This document shows positions 23,390 to 30,898 of a DNA stretch of 33,054 nt, in pieces. Both the position numbers and the translations under genes were made by a program. The DNA lies in the NCBI GenBank assembly GCA_947631925.1, contig CANRNE010000022.1, positions 1-33,054 of the forward strand, given 5' to 3'. Below the pieces are notes generated by a model. That model made no database searches. It was not told the DNA's origin and worked only from the letters and a program-made list of their open reading frames with translations. This DNA comes from an uncultured Clostridia bacterium (GTDB lineage Bacteria; Bacillota; Clostridia; Christensenellales; Borkfalkiaceae). Every line of letters starts with the position of its first letter. Position 1 is the first letter of the stretch.

Positions 23390-25452
23390 CGTTTCTTTTC
23401 CGCCTTTGTTTTCTTTTCTTTAAGCTTTTCGGCGTCGGGCGGAGCTTCGGCGTTGGACTTCGGCTTCTTGCACGCGTCAACTATCATCTTGATGAGGCGG
23501 AAGGGCAATAGCACCACCCACACGACCGCCTTGACGATATACGGCATCACGGGCCACAACAGCGCAACGAGAAGGATGAGCAGCAAAACGGCAAGAATAA
23601 TCGTCCAAGCGTCCTTCCATTGTCCATTGTGATAATTTTCATCGAGCGGGGTATCCAACGGCGAAATGACGTCCTGCGGAGACATAACCACGGGAACTTC
23701 CGTCTCCGCCCCGCCGTCCGCCTTGAACCACAACGAAATGATGTCGAAGTCAAGATAGACCGTCTCCTGCGCGATATAGGCGGAAAATTCATCTCTGCTC
23801 CACTTAACCAACGAATCTTTGACCAAAGTTTCGTCGATATCATCTTCCGAAGACGAGCAATACGACTCAACACAGGGAATGGAATAGTATGTACTTTCGC
23901 CGTAGCGGAGCAATACAAGACGCTCGCCCAAACGCTCCGCCTTCGCACATTCCGCCTTCAGGCCGGGGACGTCGCCGATGCCGATTTTCAAGCGCTCTGC
24001 GATGTCCGCATCCGAGCCGCTCAAATCGAAGTCCTTGTCCGCCGAAGTGACGATTGCCTTGACGCCGTCATAGATAGTTTCGACGGCATACCCGCCGAAG
24101 GCCGTCTGCCAAAAGTCCTTTGTCGTGATATTCCACCAAATATCCTTGATATCGTCCTTATGAATGGTTTTTTGATTGTACCCTCGGACATGGCCGTCAT
24201 TGACGTACTCCGTGAAGAGCGCCGAACTATACCGTCCGCCGTAATACGGCCCACCGAGCGAATCGCTGTTCAGAAGGAGCTGATTTTCAAGCTCGGAAGA
24301 AGTCACGCTGCGCTCCGTATAGCTTATGTTCTGCCCCGTATAAAACACCGCCGCAAAACTGTCGAACCGCATATTACCCGATGCCATGCCTTTAATCCCA
24401 AGGTCGCGAAGACCGTCCCCGAATACAAAATAGTAATCATCCTCGTAAGTATCCACGTCGGACGCCCACCCGAGCCCTTTCGACTTTCCGCCAAGCCAAG
24501 AGGTGTCTTTATTGCTCGTGGAATAAATCAAAAAGTCGGTAGCCGGAGAAAAAGCGTGCACGTCACCGCCATGCAGTGCGTACAAGCGCTGATAAAGATA
24601 ATCCGTCTCCGTCACCAAAATCGGATTTGTCAGATATTCGTACCACTCCGCGACGATTTTCGTCAAATCGCCGTAGTCCGTGAAGTACTTCCCGGGGACG
24701 CGGAAATAGCAGCTGTTCAGCTGGGACTGCTGCCCCTCATAGAAATCTCCCTGTGCGCGATAGACGGTCTGATGCACATCGAGCTCGACGTATCGTTCAA
24801 AGCCGTCCACTGCGCAAGTGAGCGTGCTCTCGCCGTCGGGCTCCGAACCGTATCCCGCCGCATAGCCGCTGTACGTGTACGTCTGCGCGCAGGTGTAGCT
24901 CTCTGAAACGCCGCTCCGCGACAACTCAAAACTCACGACGGTATACGAACGGGCATGCTCGTTCAAATTGCGCAGCATCTCCTGCCGCGCATCACCGAGT
25001 TCTATCCGGTATTTGTAGAAGCGCCCTTCGTATCCCTTCTCCGAGCAGTAATTGAGGAAGGTCAGCGAATAGTTCGCCGTCGCAAGACTGCCGCACTTGA
25101 GCTGCACACGGTTGCGCGTCACATCGTACGCGCATTCCTTCGGATTGTAGATGTACAGATACAGCCCGAAATCGTCCTGATTGTTGACGTCATAGGAATA
25201 TCCCATTTCCGCAAACGTAATCACAGACGGGTCGATGGAAGTATTTTTCGGATAATCCATGATGTCAAACGGCTCGCCCGCAATGACGGAATTCTGCAGG
25301 TCGGCCCAGACGTTTTGCGCCTCGAAGTCCGCCACGACATCCTCTGCCGCATGGGATACCGCGGCGGTACAGGCGGGAAATACGACAACTGCGGCCAGCA
25401 AAAATGCCGCCGCTGTCATCGTCAAAAATTGTTTTGTCTTGCTCCGCAACAT
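23386..25452 (-). CDS. Large secreted, C-terminally membrane-anchored phage protein (adsorption/pIII candidate)
   Basis: A 688-residue protein with a signal peptide (about 1-36, ending VSHAAED). A long extracellular region is rich in Tyr, Ser and Asp. One or two TM helices near residues 610-656 (TIILAVLLLILLVALLWPV) precede a Lys-rich cytoplasmic tail. In filamentous phages the receptor-binding protein pIII has just this layout: signal sequence, exposed domains, C-terminal anchor. Its place between the small virion-protein candidates and the Zot-like gene fits. The ATG at 25452 has GAGGTG upstream. No sequence homology to Ff pIII is claimed. Confidence 0.75.
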   Translation of the reverse strand: MLRSKTKQFLTMTAAAFLLAAVVVFPACTAAVSHAAEDVVADFEAQNVWADLQNSVIAGEPFDIMDYPKNTSIDPSVITFAEMGYSYDVNNQDDFGLYLYIYNPKECAYDVTRNRVQLKCGSLATANYSLTFLNYCSEKGYEGRFYKYRIELGDARQEMLRNLNEHARSYTVVSFELSRSGVSESYTCAQTYTYSGYAAGYGSEPDGESTLTCAVDGFERYVELDVHQTVYRAQGDFYEGQQSQLNSCYFRVPGKYFTDYGDLTKIVAEWYEYLTNPILVTETDYLYQRLYALHGGDVHAFSPATDFLIYSTSNKDTSWLGGKSKGLGWASDVDTYEDDYYFVFGDGLRDLGIKGMASGNMRFDSFAAVFYTGQNISYTERSVTSSELENQLLLNSDSLGGPYYGGRYSSALFTEYVNDGHVRGYNQKTIHKDDIKDIWWNITTKDFWQTAFGGYAVETIYDGVKAIVTSADKDFDLSGSDADIAERLKIGIGDVPGLKAECAKAERLGERLVLLRYGESTYYSIPCVESYCSSSEDDIDETLVKDSLVKWSRDEFSAYIAQETVYLDFDIISLWFKADGGAETEVPVVMSPQDVISPLDTPLDENYHNGQWKDAWTIILAVLLLILLVALLWPVMPYIVKAVVWVVLLPFRLIKMIVDACKKPKSNAEAPPDAEKLKEKKTKAEKKR

Positions 25453-25464
25453 GCTCTCACCTCG

Positions 25465-25635
25465 CTAAAATACAACTTGGTCTCTGTCCAGAACCACCCG
25501 CACCGTAACATCCTCGGGGACGTCGGGCACAGGAGGTCTCGAGTCCATCGCCCGCCATATCGCAATCCCGCCCGCGCACAAGAGCAAAAGCAGAATTATC
25601 AGTATGACGGCCGCATACTTCTTGCCGCTCTTCAT
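25465..25635 (-). CDS. 56-residue single-TM phage protein (coat-protein candidate)
   Basis: Starts ATG at 25635, overlapping the upstream stop by four bases (ATGA), with CGAGG nearby; stops at 25465-25467. The product has MKSGKKYAAV, a strongly hydrophobic helix (ILIILLLLLCAGGIAIW) and a short polar tail ending DRDQVVF. The size is near that of inovirus major coat proteins (about 50 residues when mature), but the charged end is at the N-terminus and no cleavable signal peptide is obvious. It could instead be a minor coat or assembly protein. Translational coupling argues for co-production with its neighbour. Confidence 0.7.
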   Translation of the reverse strand: MKSGKKYAAVILIILLLLLCAGGIAIWRAMDSRPPVPDVPEDVTVRVVLDRDQVVF

Positions 25636-26495
25636 GCCGAACCTCGGGCAGACGCAAGCGTGAACTCAACGGTGGCATCGCAGGCGGGCATGATGAAAGA
25701 GCAGAAATACGCGCCGCTTCCCAAGTCCTCGAGCACGGCTGCCGCCAGTTCGTTCCCGCGGCCGTCCGTCACGGAGACCTTCGAGATGACATACTGCGCG
25801 CCCTGAATGCGGCAGGAGAAGGTCACCTTTTGCCCCGCAAGCGCCGTCATGGGAATGGGACTTGCGTACTGCAGCCCGCCGAGTTGCTCGTAAATCATTC
25901 CGCTCTCCCTGTCGGTATAGGACGGACCCGAAGAGAGCGAAAACCCGTGGCCGGGACCGCCGCATGTCACGGAAAAGCCGATGCGGTACTGCACCGATTC
26001 GTTGTAATTTGCGAGATAGAGCATAAAATAGGGCTTGGAATCGTCCAGCTCGTCAGGGAAGGCCACTTTTCCATTGGGATAGAGTTGCGCAAGAAGATGG
26101 CCCATGTCCGCTGTTACGGTGATGGTAAAACACATCTCCTTCCGCTCGATTTGAATGGCGTCCGTTTTGAGCTCTCCGACACGCCGCCATGAGACGGGCT
26201 CCCCGTCCACCGTGAATTCGAAGTCTTCCTTTTCGTTCGGATACACCTTGACGACGTATTTCTCCGCGCCCTCCGTGACGGAATCAAAGAGATAGTGTAC
26301 CCTGTACGTCTCAGGCTTGTCCAGCTCAAAGCTGTCCGTGCTCACAGAGGAAAACACCCGCTTTCCGTCCTTATCATAATAAAAAGTTTTGAATCCCTCG
26401 TTCCCGCCGTTCGTGAGAATCAAAACGACCCCCACGATGCTCAAAAGAAGCACGATGATGAGCAGTGCGGAAATGACCTTTGTGACTGTTTTCAT
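25632..26495 (-). CDS. N-terminally anchored extracellular phage protein (287 aa)
   Basis: One N-terminal TM helix (VISALLIIVLLLSIVGVVLIL, cited as residues 6-26) acts as anchor or uncleaved signal. An exterior beta-rich domain begins KTFYYDKDGKRVFSS and holds FTVDGEPVSWRRVGE and TVTADMG. The YDKDGK motif recurs in the 159-residue protein of the same operon. A C-terminal region with a few Cys could be a carbohydrate- or receptor-binding fold. Virion or host-surface function is inferred from the context. The ATG at 26495 follows GGAGGG. Confidence 0.7.
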   Translation of the reverse strand: MKTVTKVISALLIIVLLLSIVGVVLILTNGGNEGFKTFYYDKDGKRVFSSVSTDSFELDKPETYRVHYLFDSVTEGAEKYVVKVYPNEKEDFEFTVDGEPVSWRRVGELKTDAIQIERKEMCFTITVTADMGHLLAQLYPNGKVAFPDELDDSKPYFMLYLANYNESVQYRIGFSVTCGGPGHGFSLSSGPSYTDRESGMIYEQLGGLQYASPIPMTALAGQKVTFSCRIQGAQYVISKVSVTDGRGNELAAAVLEDLGSGAYFCSFIMPACDATVEFTLASARGSA

Positions 26496-26533
26496 GCTTT
26501 TCCCTCCGGAATGGTCCGCCGCGAAGGCGGGAA

Positions 26534-27589
26534 TTAAAATACGTAGCTCGTTTGGTCAAGGCTTAAGGCAACGCTCGGCGCCGTCGCAGGCTTGATGTTC
26601 AGCGTATACGAAAAGGTACTCCCGTACGCCTTCACCGTGACGGTGAGCTGGTTCGTCGTCCCGTAGAGCGCCGTGCAGAGCGCGGAACATACCTCATTCG
26701 AGAAAAAGCTGTCTACATGGTCCTTCGTCAGGGCGACATAGAACTGTAGCACGTCCGTCGTCCAGCTCGCACCGTCCGTGACATTCGAAGTCAGCTCCGA
26801 CGCAAGGGTATAGCGGCTCCCTTTCAACGACGTATACTTGCTCCCCAACGCCGAGCTCGGCTTTACGGAGACCGTGGGCTCCGCGCCCTCGGGGTCAAGC
26901 GTCCCTTCGCTCAGATTGACTTGACTGCAGAACCGCAGAAAGCCTGTGATGGCGTCCCAGTTCGTTCCCGTTATGCGGGGCGTAGAGCGGTCATAGTGTG
27001 CAGGAAAAGTCGCCGACACCACGGGCGCAGATGAGCCCGTCACCGTGCCCGTGACCGTTCCGAAACGGTACGAAATGCCCGTGACACGCTTGCGATAGTC
27101 GAGTATGAGATTTGCCGTCTTCGATATATCGAATTTCGAAGTGCATATCACGCGAATCTTCGTCCCGAACGCCTGCGTGCAGGAGATGGTCGCCGTCGTA
27201 TCCGTCGTGCTCATCGTGATGTAGTCCGTCACCGCCTCGCTCTTCGTGACGCCGTCCCACTCCGCGCGCCATGTGACGCCTTGGATGTAGTCGAGCGCCG
27301 TGTCCGAGTCCGCAAGCACGACCCGCGCCGTCACCGTGACCGCCTGCTCCGCCGTGGCCATGACCCCGTAGTCGTCATACTCCTCGCGCTCGAGGCGCCG
27401 CATGGCAAGGGACACACCCGTCCCTTCCTCTTCCGCAGACGCTACAAAGCCGCCCGCATCTTGCGGCAGAGCCTCGGACATGGTGGGCGGAAACCAGCCG
27501 AGACACAGCCCTGCCGTCAGAAGCGCGGCCAAAGAAAATGCGCCCGCTGCCGCCGTCCATTTCATCGCCTTTGTCAGTTTCTTGTTCAT
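26534..27589 (-). CDS. Secreted phage protein with repeated beta (Ig-like) domains (351 aa)
   Basis: A signal peptide (about 1-44: MNKKLTKAMKWTAAAGAFSL... to ...LCLGWFPPTMSEA) is followed by an all-beta, Thr/Ser/Val-rich chain resembling bacterial Ig-like or jellyroll modules. Typical stretches are AVTVTARVVLADSDT and YKTVTVS-like alternation. NQLTVTVKAYGSTFSYTLNI near the C-terminus echoes NQLTVTV in the 159-residue protein. The start is the ATG at 27589, with GAGGTG before it and one base after the upstream stop. Possible virion decoration or adsorption protein. Confidence 0.7.
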   Translation of the reverse strand: MNKKLTKAMKWTAAAGAFSLAALLTAGLCLGWFPPTMSEALPQDAGGFVASAEEEGTGVSLAMRRLEREEYDDYGVMATAEQAVTVTARVVLADSDTALDYIQGVTWRAEWDGVTKSEAVTDYITMSTTDTTATISCTQAFGTKIRVICTSKFDISKTANLILDYRKRVTGISYRFGTVTGTVTGSSAPVVSATFPAHYDRSTPRITGTNWDAITGFLRFCSQVNLSEGTLDPEGAEPTVSVKPSSALGSKYTSLKGSRYTLASELTSNVTDGASWTTDVLQFYVALTKDHVDSFFSNEVCSALCTALYGTTNQLTVTVKAYGSTFSYTLNIKPATAPSVALSLDQTSYVF

Positions 27590-27590
27590 C

Positions 27591-28238
27591 TTACACCTCA
27601 CCGGTCAGAATGTTCATGACCTTCTCCGAAGGTTTATACGTTCCCTCGGCGTCAAACTGCAGGTGAGCGCTCGGAGCCTTTATGAGAAGCGCATAATCCA
27701 AGGGGATATCTCCAACGTCGCTTAGCAAATAAAGACCCACATTACTCCACACGAACATTGAATTCTCACAGCTGCCTTGGGAGCACGAGAAATCCTTTTC
27801 ACACAAAACGCGAACGGCTGTTACAAAAGAGGAAAGCTCGGCAACTTCATCCTCTTCCACATCATAGATATGGAGGAAAAGTAACCCTCCGCGTTCGTCG
27901 TCTTCAATTGTGCCCGATTCGTCTATGTCCTCATTGGGAAAGCCGAAAATCAGGACGCTTTCCTTCGTCCGTTCCTCATAGGACAGCAAGAGGAGCCGCC
28001 AATCCCCATGAGATTGCGGATTTTCTGAGAGAGCAAAAATCTTGCAGTCCTTGACTGCATCCGTCGTAAATTCCGACATGGAAATTGCACTGGTGTTGAA
28101 GGTCGTGATGTCATCGTCATCCGACCGAACGAGCGCGACACACAGTCCCACGCCGAGCGCAAGGATGAGGATGGCGGCAACGGCAATGAGAAGCCACTTC
28201 TTCCCATTGCCCTGTTTTATAGCACGTTTTGTCGACAT
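27591..28238 (-). CDS. N-terminally anchored acidic phage protein (215 aa)
   Basis: Basic N-terminus (MSTKRAIKQGNGKKW), one TM helix (LLIAVAAILILALGVGLCVAL, about 16-36), then an acidic extracellular region of about 175 residues with many Asp/Glu and several Cys (DCKIF, VLCEKDFSCSQGSCENS). The layout matches its neighbours in the structural operon. The ATG at 28238 has AGGAGG upstream. No domain was recognised; a virion or assembly role is inferred from position only. Confidence 0.7.
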   Translation of the reverse strand: MSTKRAIKQGNGKKWLLIAVAAILILALGVGLCVALVRSDDDDITTFNTSAISMSEFTTDAVKDCKIFALSENPQSHGDWRLLLLSYEERTKESVLIFGFPNEDIDESGTIEDDERGGLLFLHIYDVEEDEVAELSSFVTAVRVLCEKDFSCSQGSCENSMFVWSNVGLYLLSDVGDIPLDYALLIKAPSAHLQFDAEGTYKPSEKVMNILTGEV

Positions 28239-28250
28239 CGTCCGCCTCCT

Positions 28251-28730
28251 TTAGCGTGCGACCGTCACGGTCAGCTGGTTCGCATAGCCGAGCACCTCGA
28301 CAAGAGAGACCTTCCCGTCCTCATCCTCGGTAGGGGTAATCTGAATGCGCGCCGTCTTGGCGAGGGCGGGGATGTCCTTGCCGTCATAGTCCGAAGTCAG
28401 CGTCTCCGATGCCGAGATGAACTTGCCGTCCTTGTCATAGAAGAAGATGCGGTACTCGATTTTCGCATCCTCGGCAAGCGAGCAACGCAGTCCGTTCACC
28501 GAAATGCCCTTGCGCAAGTAGATTGCCGTGTCGCCGTCCTTATTCGTACCGTCCTCATCGATGAGGCCGATACTGTACGCCTCGCCGCCGACGGTCTCAA
28601 TCGTCGTCCGCCTGTCCAGCTGGACCGCAAGTCCGATGACCGCCCCGACCAAGCCGAGCACGACAAGAAAGATGACGACCCACTTGATTGTGTCCGCACG
28701 TCTATGCGCGCGCAACGTGTTATTTGCCAT
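28251..28730 (-). CDS. N-terminally anchored phage protein (159 aa), first gene of the structural operon
   Basis: Starts at the ATG at 28730 after GAAGGAG; a longer in-frame start at 28877 lies in RNA C and has no ribosome binding site. It has a short basic N-terminus (RAHRRADTIKW), one TM helix (VVIFLVVLGLVGAVIGLAV), then a charged beta-rich domain with IFFYDKDGKFISAS, and NQLTVTV close to the C-terminus. The YDKDGK motif is shared with the 287-residue protein. Larger than normal inovirus major coat proteins; function inferred from location. Confidence 0.7.
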   Translation of the reverse strand: MANNTLRAHRRADTIKWVVIFLVVLGLVGAVIGLAVQLDRRTTIETVGGEAYSIGLIDEDGTNKDGDTAIYLRKGISVNGLRCSLAEDAKIEYRIFFYDKDGKFISASETLTSDYDGKDIPALAKTARIQITPTEDEDGKVSLVEVLGYANQLTVTVAR

Positions 28731-28821
28731 ATTGTTTTCTCCTTCGCGGTCTCTCCCGCCGTCTGATTTTTTATCTTCCACGCCTTTCGGCGAAGAATTT
28801 CGAATTTTTTGAGAATTTCGC

Positions 28822-28850
28822 TTGACTTTCGCCACGAGATGGGGTAAAAT
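28822..28850 (+). promoter_or_regulatory. Promoter of RNA C
   Basis: TTGACT (28822-28827), a 17-bp spacer, and TAAAAT (28845-28850). The sequence TTGACTTTCGCCAC is nearly the same as in the RNA B promoter. Confidence 0.82.
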
Positions 28851-28856
28851 AGAGCC

Positions 28857-28986
28857 ATAAGTTAGCCAGTTCCGCAACTGCTCCGGCAGAGGTCTGGAAG
28901 GCTATGAAGTAGCCGCTTCCTTAGCGGCGGTCAGCAGCATTGGGCTGTACGCCATGGTCTAATAAATCATGGCACTTTTTTATTTT
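28857..28986 (+). ncRNA. RNA C: candidate structured small RNA (about 130 nt)
   Basis: Successive hairpins are visible: AGTT-CCGC-AACT, CTGC-TCCG-GCAG (an ultrastable UNCG-type loop), GGCTA-TGAAG-TAGCC and the alternative GCCGC/GCGGC. It ends with a terminator, GCCATG/CATGGC (28951-28956 with 28968-28973), followed by ACTTTTTTATTTTTT. No coding frame is seen. The T-tract holds the stop codon of a degraded minus-strand gene (28980-28982). It superficially recalls SRP RNA (GGTCTGGAAGG), but the conserved apical loop is absent. Confidence 0.75.
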
Positions 28987-29166
28987 TTGAAATTTAATCG
29001 GATTTTCGCCTTATCATATTTCGTCAAAGGTTTCACATCCGAAATAAGTTTGGTCTCGTAAATTTCCGATTTTTTATTTCAACCCGTTTAACAGGTCGTT
29101 CGTAAAGTAACTATTCTGCTCCCCGAGCTCATCAAACGTCACCTTTTCCGTGAACGGTTAAAACAT
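28980..29166 (-). pseudogene. Decayed basic-protein gene(s), former partner of RNA C
   Basis: Two protein-like fragments without good starts. One ends FDELGEQNSYFTNDLLNGLK (stop 29074-29076) and is in the same frame as the upstream 95-residue gene, separated only by a TGA and a TAA. The other ends VKPLTKYDKAKIRLNFKK (stop 28980-28982). The second fragment resembles the C-terminus of protein A (GTLTPYQIKRLRGFAGRK). Its stop codon lies in the RNA C terminator, the same placement as genes A and B. I read this as a broken member of the same family. Confidence 0.5.
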
Positions 29167-29454
29167 TCATCTTTCTTTTTCAACGACCAAATAAGCAACA
29201 TCTTTTTTTAAGTTTGCTTTATTTGAAAAGAATCGTGCCAGCTCACCCTTGGTTTTTTTTGTAAGCGAAGAAGTATCGTCAATAAAGCTACATTGACCTG
29301 TTTTACGGTTTCGCATCGTGGTTACGAAATTCGTAAAACCGCGATGCACGCCGCCTACAAATTTATATTTGTTTCGATTTTTTCCATAAGTTTCACTTGT
29401 GACAACTTTTACTTTTGCCAATTCCTTTCTTTTTGGCTGATAAATACTTGACAT
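29167..29454 (-). CDS. Small basic AT-rich phage protein C (95 aa)
   Basis: Starts ATG at 29454 after AAGGAGATAATAAA. Very basic: KRKELAKVKVVTSETYGKNR, then KYKFVGGVHRGFTNFVTT, RKTGQCSFIDDTSSLTKKTK and an end KDVAYLVVEKER. AT-rich like genes A and B. In-frame protein-like sequence continues past its stop, so it may be a truncated form of a longer protein. Its start codon overlaps the -35 box of the plus-strand RNA D promoter, so transcription of RNA D could interfere with it. Function unknown. Confidence 0.7.
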   Translation of the reverse strand: MSSIYQPKRKELAKVKVVTSETYGKNRNKYKFVGGVHRGFTNFVTTMRNRKTGQCSFIDDTSSLTKKTKGELARFFSNKANLKKDVAYLVVEKER

Positions 29455-29476
29455 TTTATTATCTCCTTGCTATAAT
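29448..29476 (+). promoter_or_regulatory. Perfect consensus promoter of RNA D
   Basis: TTGACA (29448-29453), 17 bp, TATAAT (29471-29476). It overlaps the start codon and ribosome binding site of the minus-strand 95-residue gene. Confidence 0.9.
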
Positions 29477-29482
29477 CAGTCT

Positions 29483-29597
29483 TGACGACTATAAACGTTG
29501 GCAAAGTTCAACAGAGTTGGGATATACCGCGAACTCATTAAAAAACGATAGTCGACCGTTTTTCTAACCGTCCGTATTTACGGGCGGTTATTTTTCT
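29483..29597 (+). ncRNA. RNA D: candidate small RNA between rep and the 95-residue gene
   Basis: About 115 nt. A 7-bp long-range stem, CGACTAT (29486-29492) with ATAGTCG (29548-29554), encloses an AGTTC/GAACT stem. The terminator is AACCGTCCG/CGGGCGGTT (29566-29574 with 29581-29589), followed by ATTTTTCTTT. The stop codon of rep begins at 29601 and ends at 29599, directly beside the terminator. It could be a counter-transcribed regulator of rep or part of the origin. No coding frame with a ribosome binding site. Confidence 0.75.
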
Positions 29598-29598
29598 T

Positions 29599-30687
29599 TC
29601 AGAAAGGAATTTCGCCGTCCGCCGCGTCACAGATGCGGTCGAAGAGGGACAGGAAGTCCACCTTGGGCTTTTTCTCCTGTTTCAGACCGTAGACTTCGTT
29701 TTTGTACATCTGCGCCACGCCCGCAGGGTGGCCGTCATCGCCCACGCCGTCATTGTAGACCGCTATCTCCTTCTCCGTCACGGTCACGTAACAGGAGACG
29801 CGGCGGAACAACTGCTGGCGGACGTCGAAGCGGTTGTACTGATAATCCTTGTACCAGTACTGCAGCGGAACGGAAGAGGTGATGACGATGATGTCGCCGT
29901 TGAACACTTTGTTCGTAAAACGGCTCTTCACCGAACTTGCGGTGTTGTTGTCGAGAATCTTCAAGAGGTCCTCGAACTCGAAACTTTTGTCCCGCAAGTC
30001 GTCAAGAATGATGGCGCGCTGTCCCATATAATCTTGGAACGGGTCGTTGGAGGATGACGACACGCAAAAATCATATCCGAGACTCTGCAACATCTTCCGC
30101 GCATAATACGTCTTTCCCGTCCCGCCTTTCCCGCAGATGAAGACAACTTGCAGCTGTCTGTCTGTGTTCAAAGTCAGACACTGGCACCTGAGCTCCCACA
30201 ACTTCCGCAACTTGGAAAACGCGGCGGGCTTCTCGTCGATGGGAAGACTGTCGACATACTTCAGTTGCTGTGCATAGCTGTAATGCGCAAAATCCCCCAA
30301 AATCTTGGAGGCCTCTATCTCCGTGACGAAATCGAAATTGGCAACGACCTTGTCGCGGGGGTAGATGTGTTTGAACTTTTGACTCTCGTTCTCATGCGTC
30401 AGATACATGAGAACGTCTGTTCTCCTGCCGTGGACTTTGTTGATGAACTGCTCGCCCGAATACTCGACGCCGTCCTTCTCATAGCCCAGCTGAAACCACT
30501 TCGCCACGTCCGAACTGTCTACGCCTACCCCGAAATAGAGATAGATGTGATAGTGAGGACGGGTATCGTCCATGTCGTGCAGAATATACGCCCATTGCTT
30601 GATGGTCTTGTACTTCATGCACGTCTCTTGGATATCTACTTTGAGCTTGTCCTTGTCTTGGACAATCTCGTACTGCCGCAGGTGCAT
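29599..30687 (-). CDS. rep: CRESS-like replication initiator: HUH endonuclease fused to SF3 helicase
   Basis: Rolling-circle initiator of the phage. The 362-residue protein shows motif I (RQYEIVQ), the HUH motif HYHIYLYF (H45, H47) and motif III with catalytic Y95 (VLMYLTHE). A superfamily 3 helicase domain follows: Walker A GKGGTGKTYY (186-195), Walker B AIILDD (225-230), motif C IIVITSSVPLQYWY (from 266) and a possible arginine finger in FRRVSC. This domain order is that of bacterial pCRESS plasmids and eukaryotic CRESS-DNA viruses, not of Ff pII. The start is the ATG at 30687 with AAAGGGG in front; an in-frame ATG at 30705 is less well placed. Iteron-like repeats lie upstream. Confidence 0.93.
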   Translation of the reverse strand: MHLRQYEIVQDKDKLKVDIQETCMKYKTIKQWAYILHDMDDTRPHYHIYLYFGVGVDSSDVAKWFQLGYEKDGVEYSGEQFINKVHGRRTDVLMYLTHENESQKFKHIYPRDKVVANFDFVTEIEASKILGDFAHYSYAQQLKYVDSLPIDEKPAAFSKLRKLWELRCQCLTLNTDRQLQVVFICGKGGTGKTYYARKMLQSLGYDFCVSSSSNDPFQDYMGQRAIILDDLRDKSFEFEDLLKILDNNTASSVKSRFTNKVFNGDIIVITSSVPLQYWYKDYQYNRFDVRQQLFRRVSCYVTVTEKEIAVYNDGVGDDGHPAGVAQMYKNEVYGLKQEKKPKVDFLSLFDRICDAADGEIPF

Positions 30688-30704
30688 ATTTTTACCCCTT
30701 TGCA

Positions 30705-30749
30705 TATACGGCGTTATACGCTCGTTATACGTTTTCTACGTTTTCTACG
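30705..30749 (+). repeat. Iteron-like repeats just upstream of rep (likely origin, part 1)
   Basis: Three TATACG units at 30705, 30715 and 30726 (10-11 bp spacing, one helical turn), then two tandem 9-bp TTTTCTACG units (30732-30749). Likely Rep-binding sites of the double-strand origin. Confidence 0.65.
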
Positions 30750-30871
30750 CGCCGCTTGGACAAGCCCCTCGCGGCGCGCGTATTTTGTCGCTCCGAAGCC
30801 TGTTTTTCCACATCTTCCCGCCGTTTTGACGGTTGGGAAGGGGATATCCGGCATTCTCGTCGCAGACCGCT

Positions 30872-30898
30872 TTTTCTACGTTTTCTACGTTTTCTACG
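30872..30898 (+). repeat. Three tandem TTTTCTACG repeats (likely origin, part 2)
   Basis: Three perfect contiguous 9-bp copies, the same unit as at 30732-30749, overlapping the end of the 67-residue gene. The 122 bp between the two arrays contains GC-rich palindromes (GGCGCGCG region; CCGTTTTGACGG) that could hold the nick site. No gene is seen in 30688-30893. Confidence 0.75.

Noticed and set aside
28857-28986. SRP (4.5S) RNA in RNA C
   Set aside because: GGTCTGGAAGG is similar, but the conserved apical GGAA-type loop with its asymmetric internal loop is not formed, and the context is phage.
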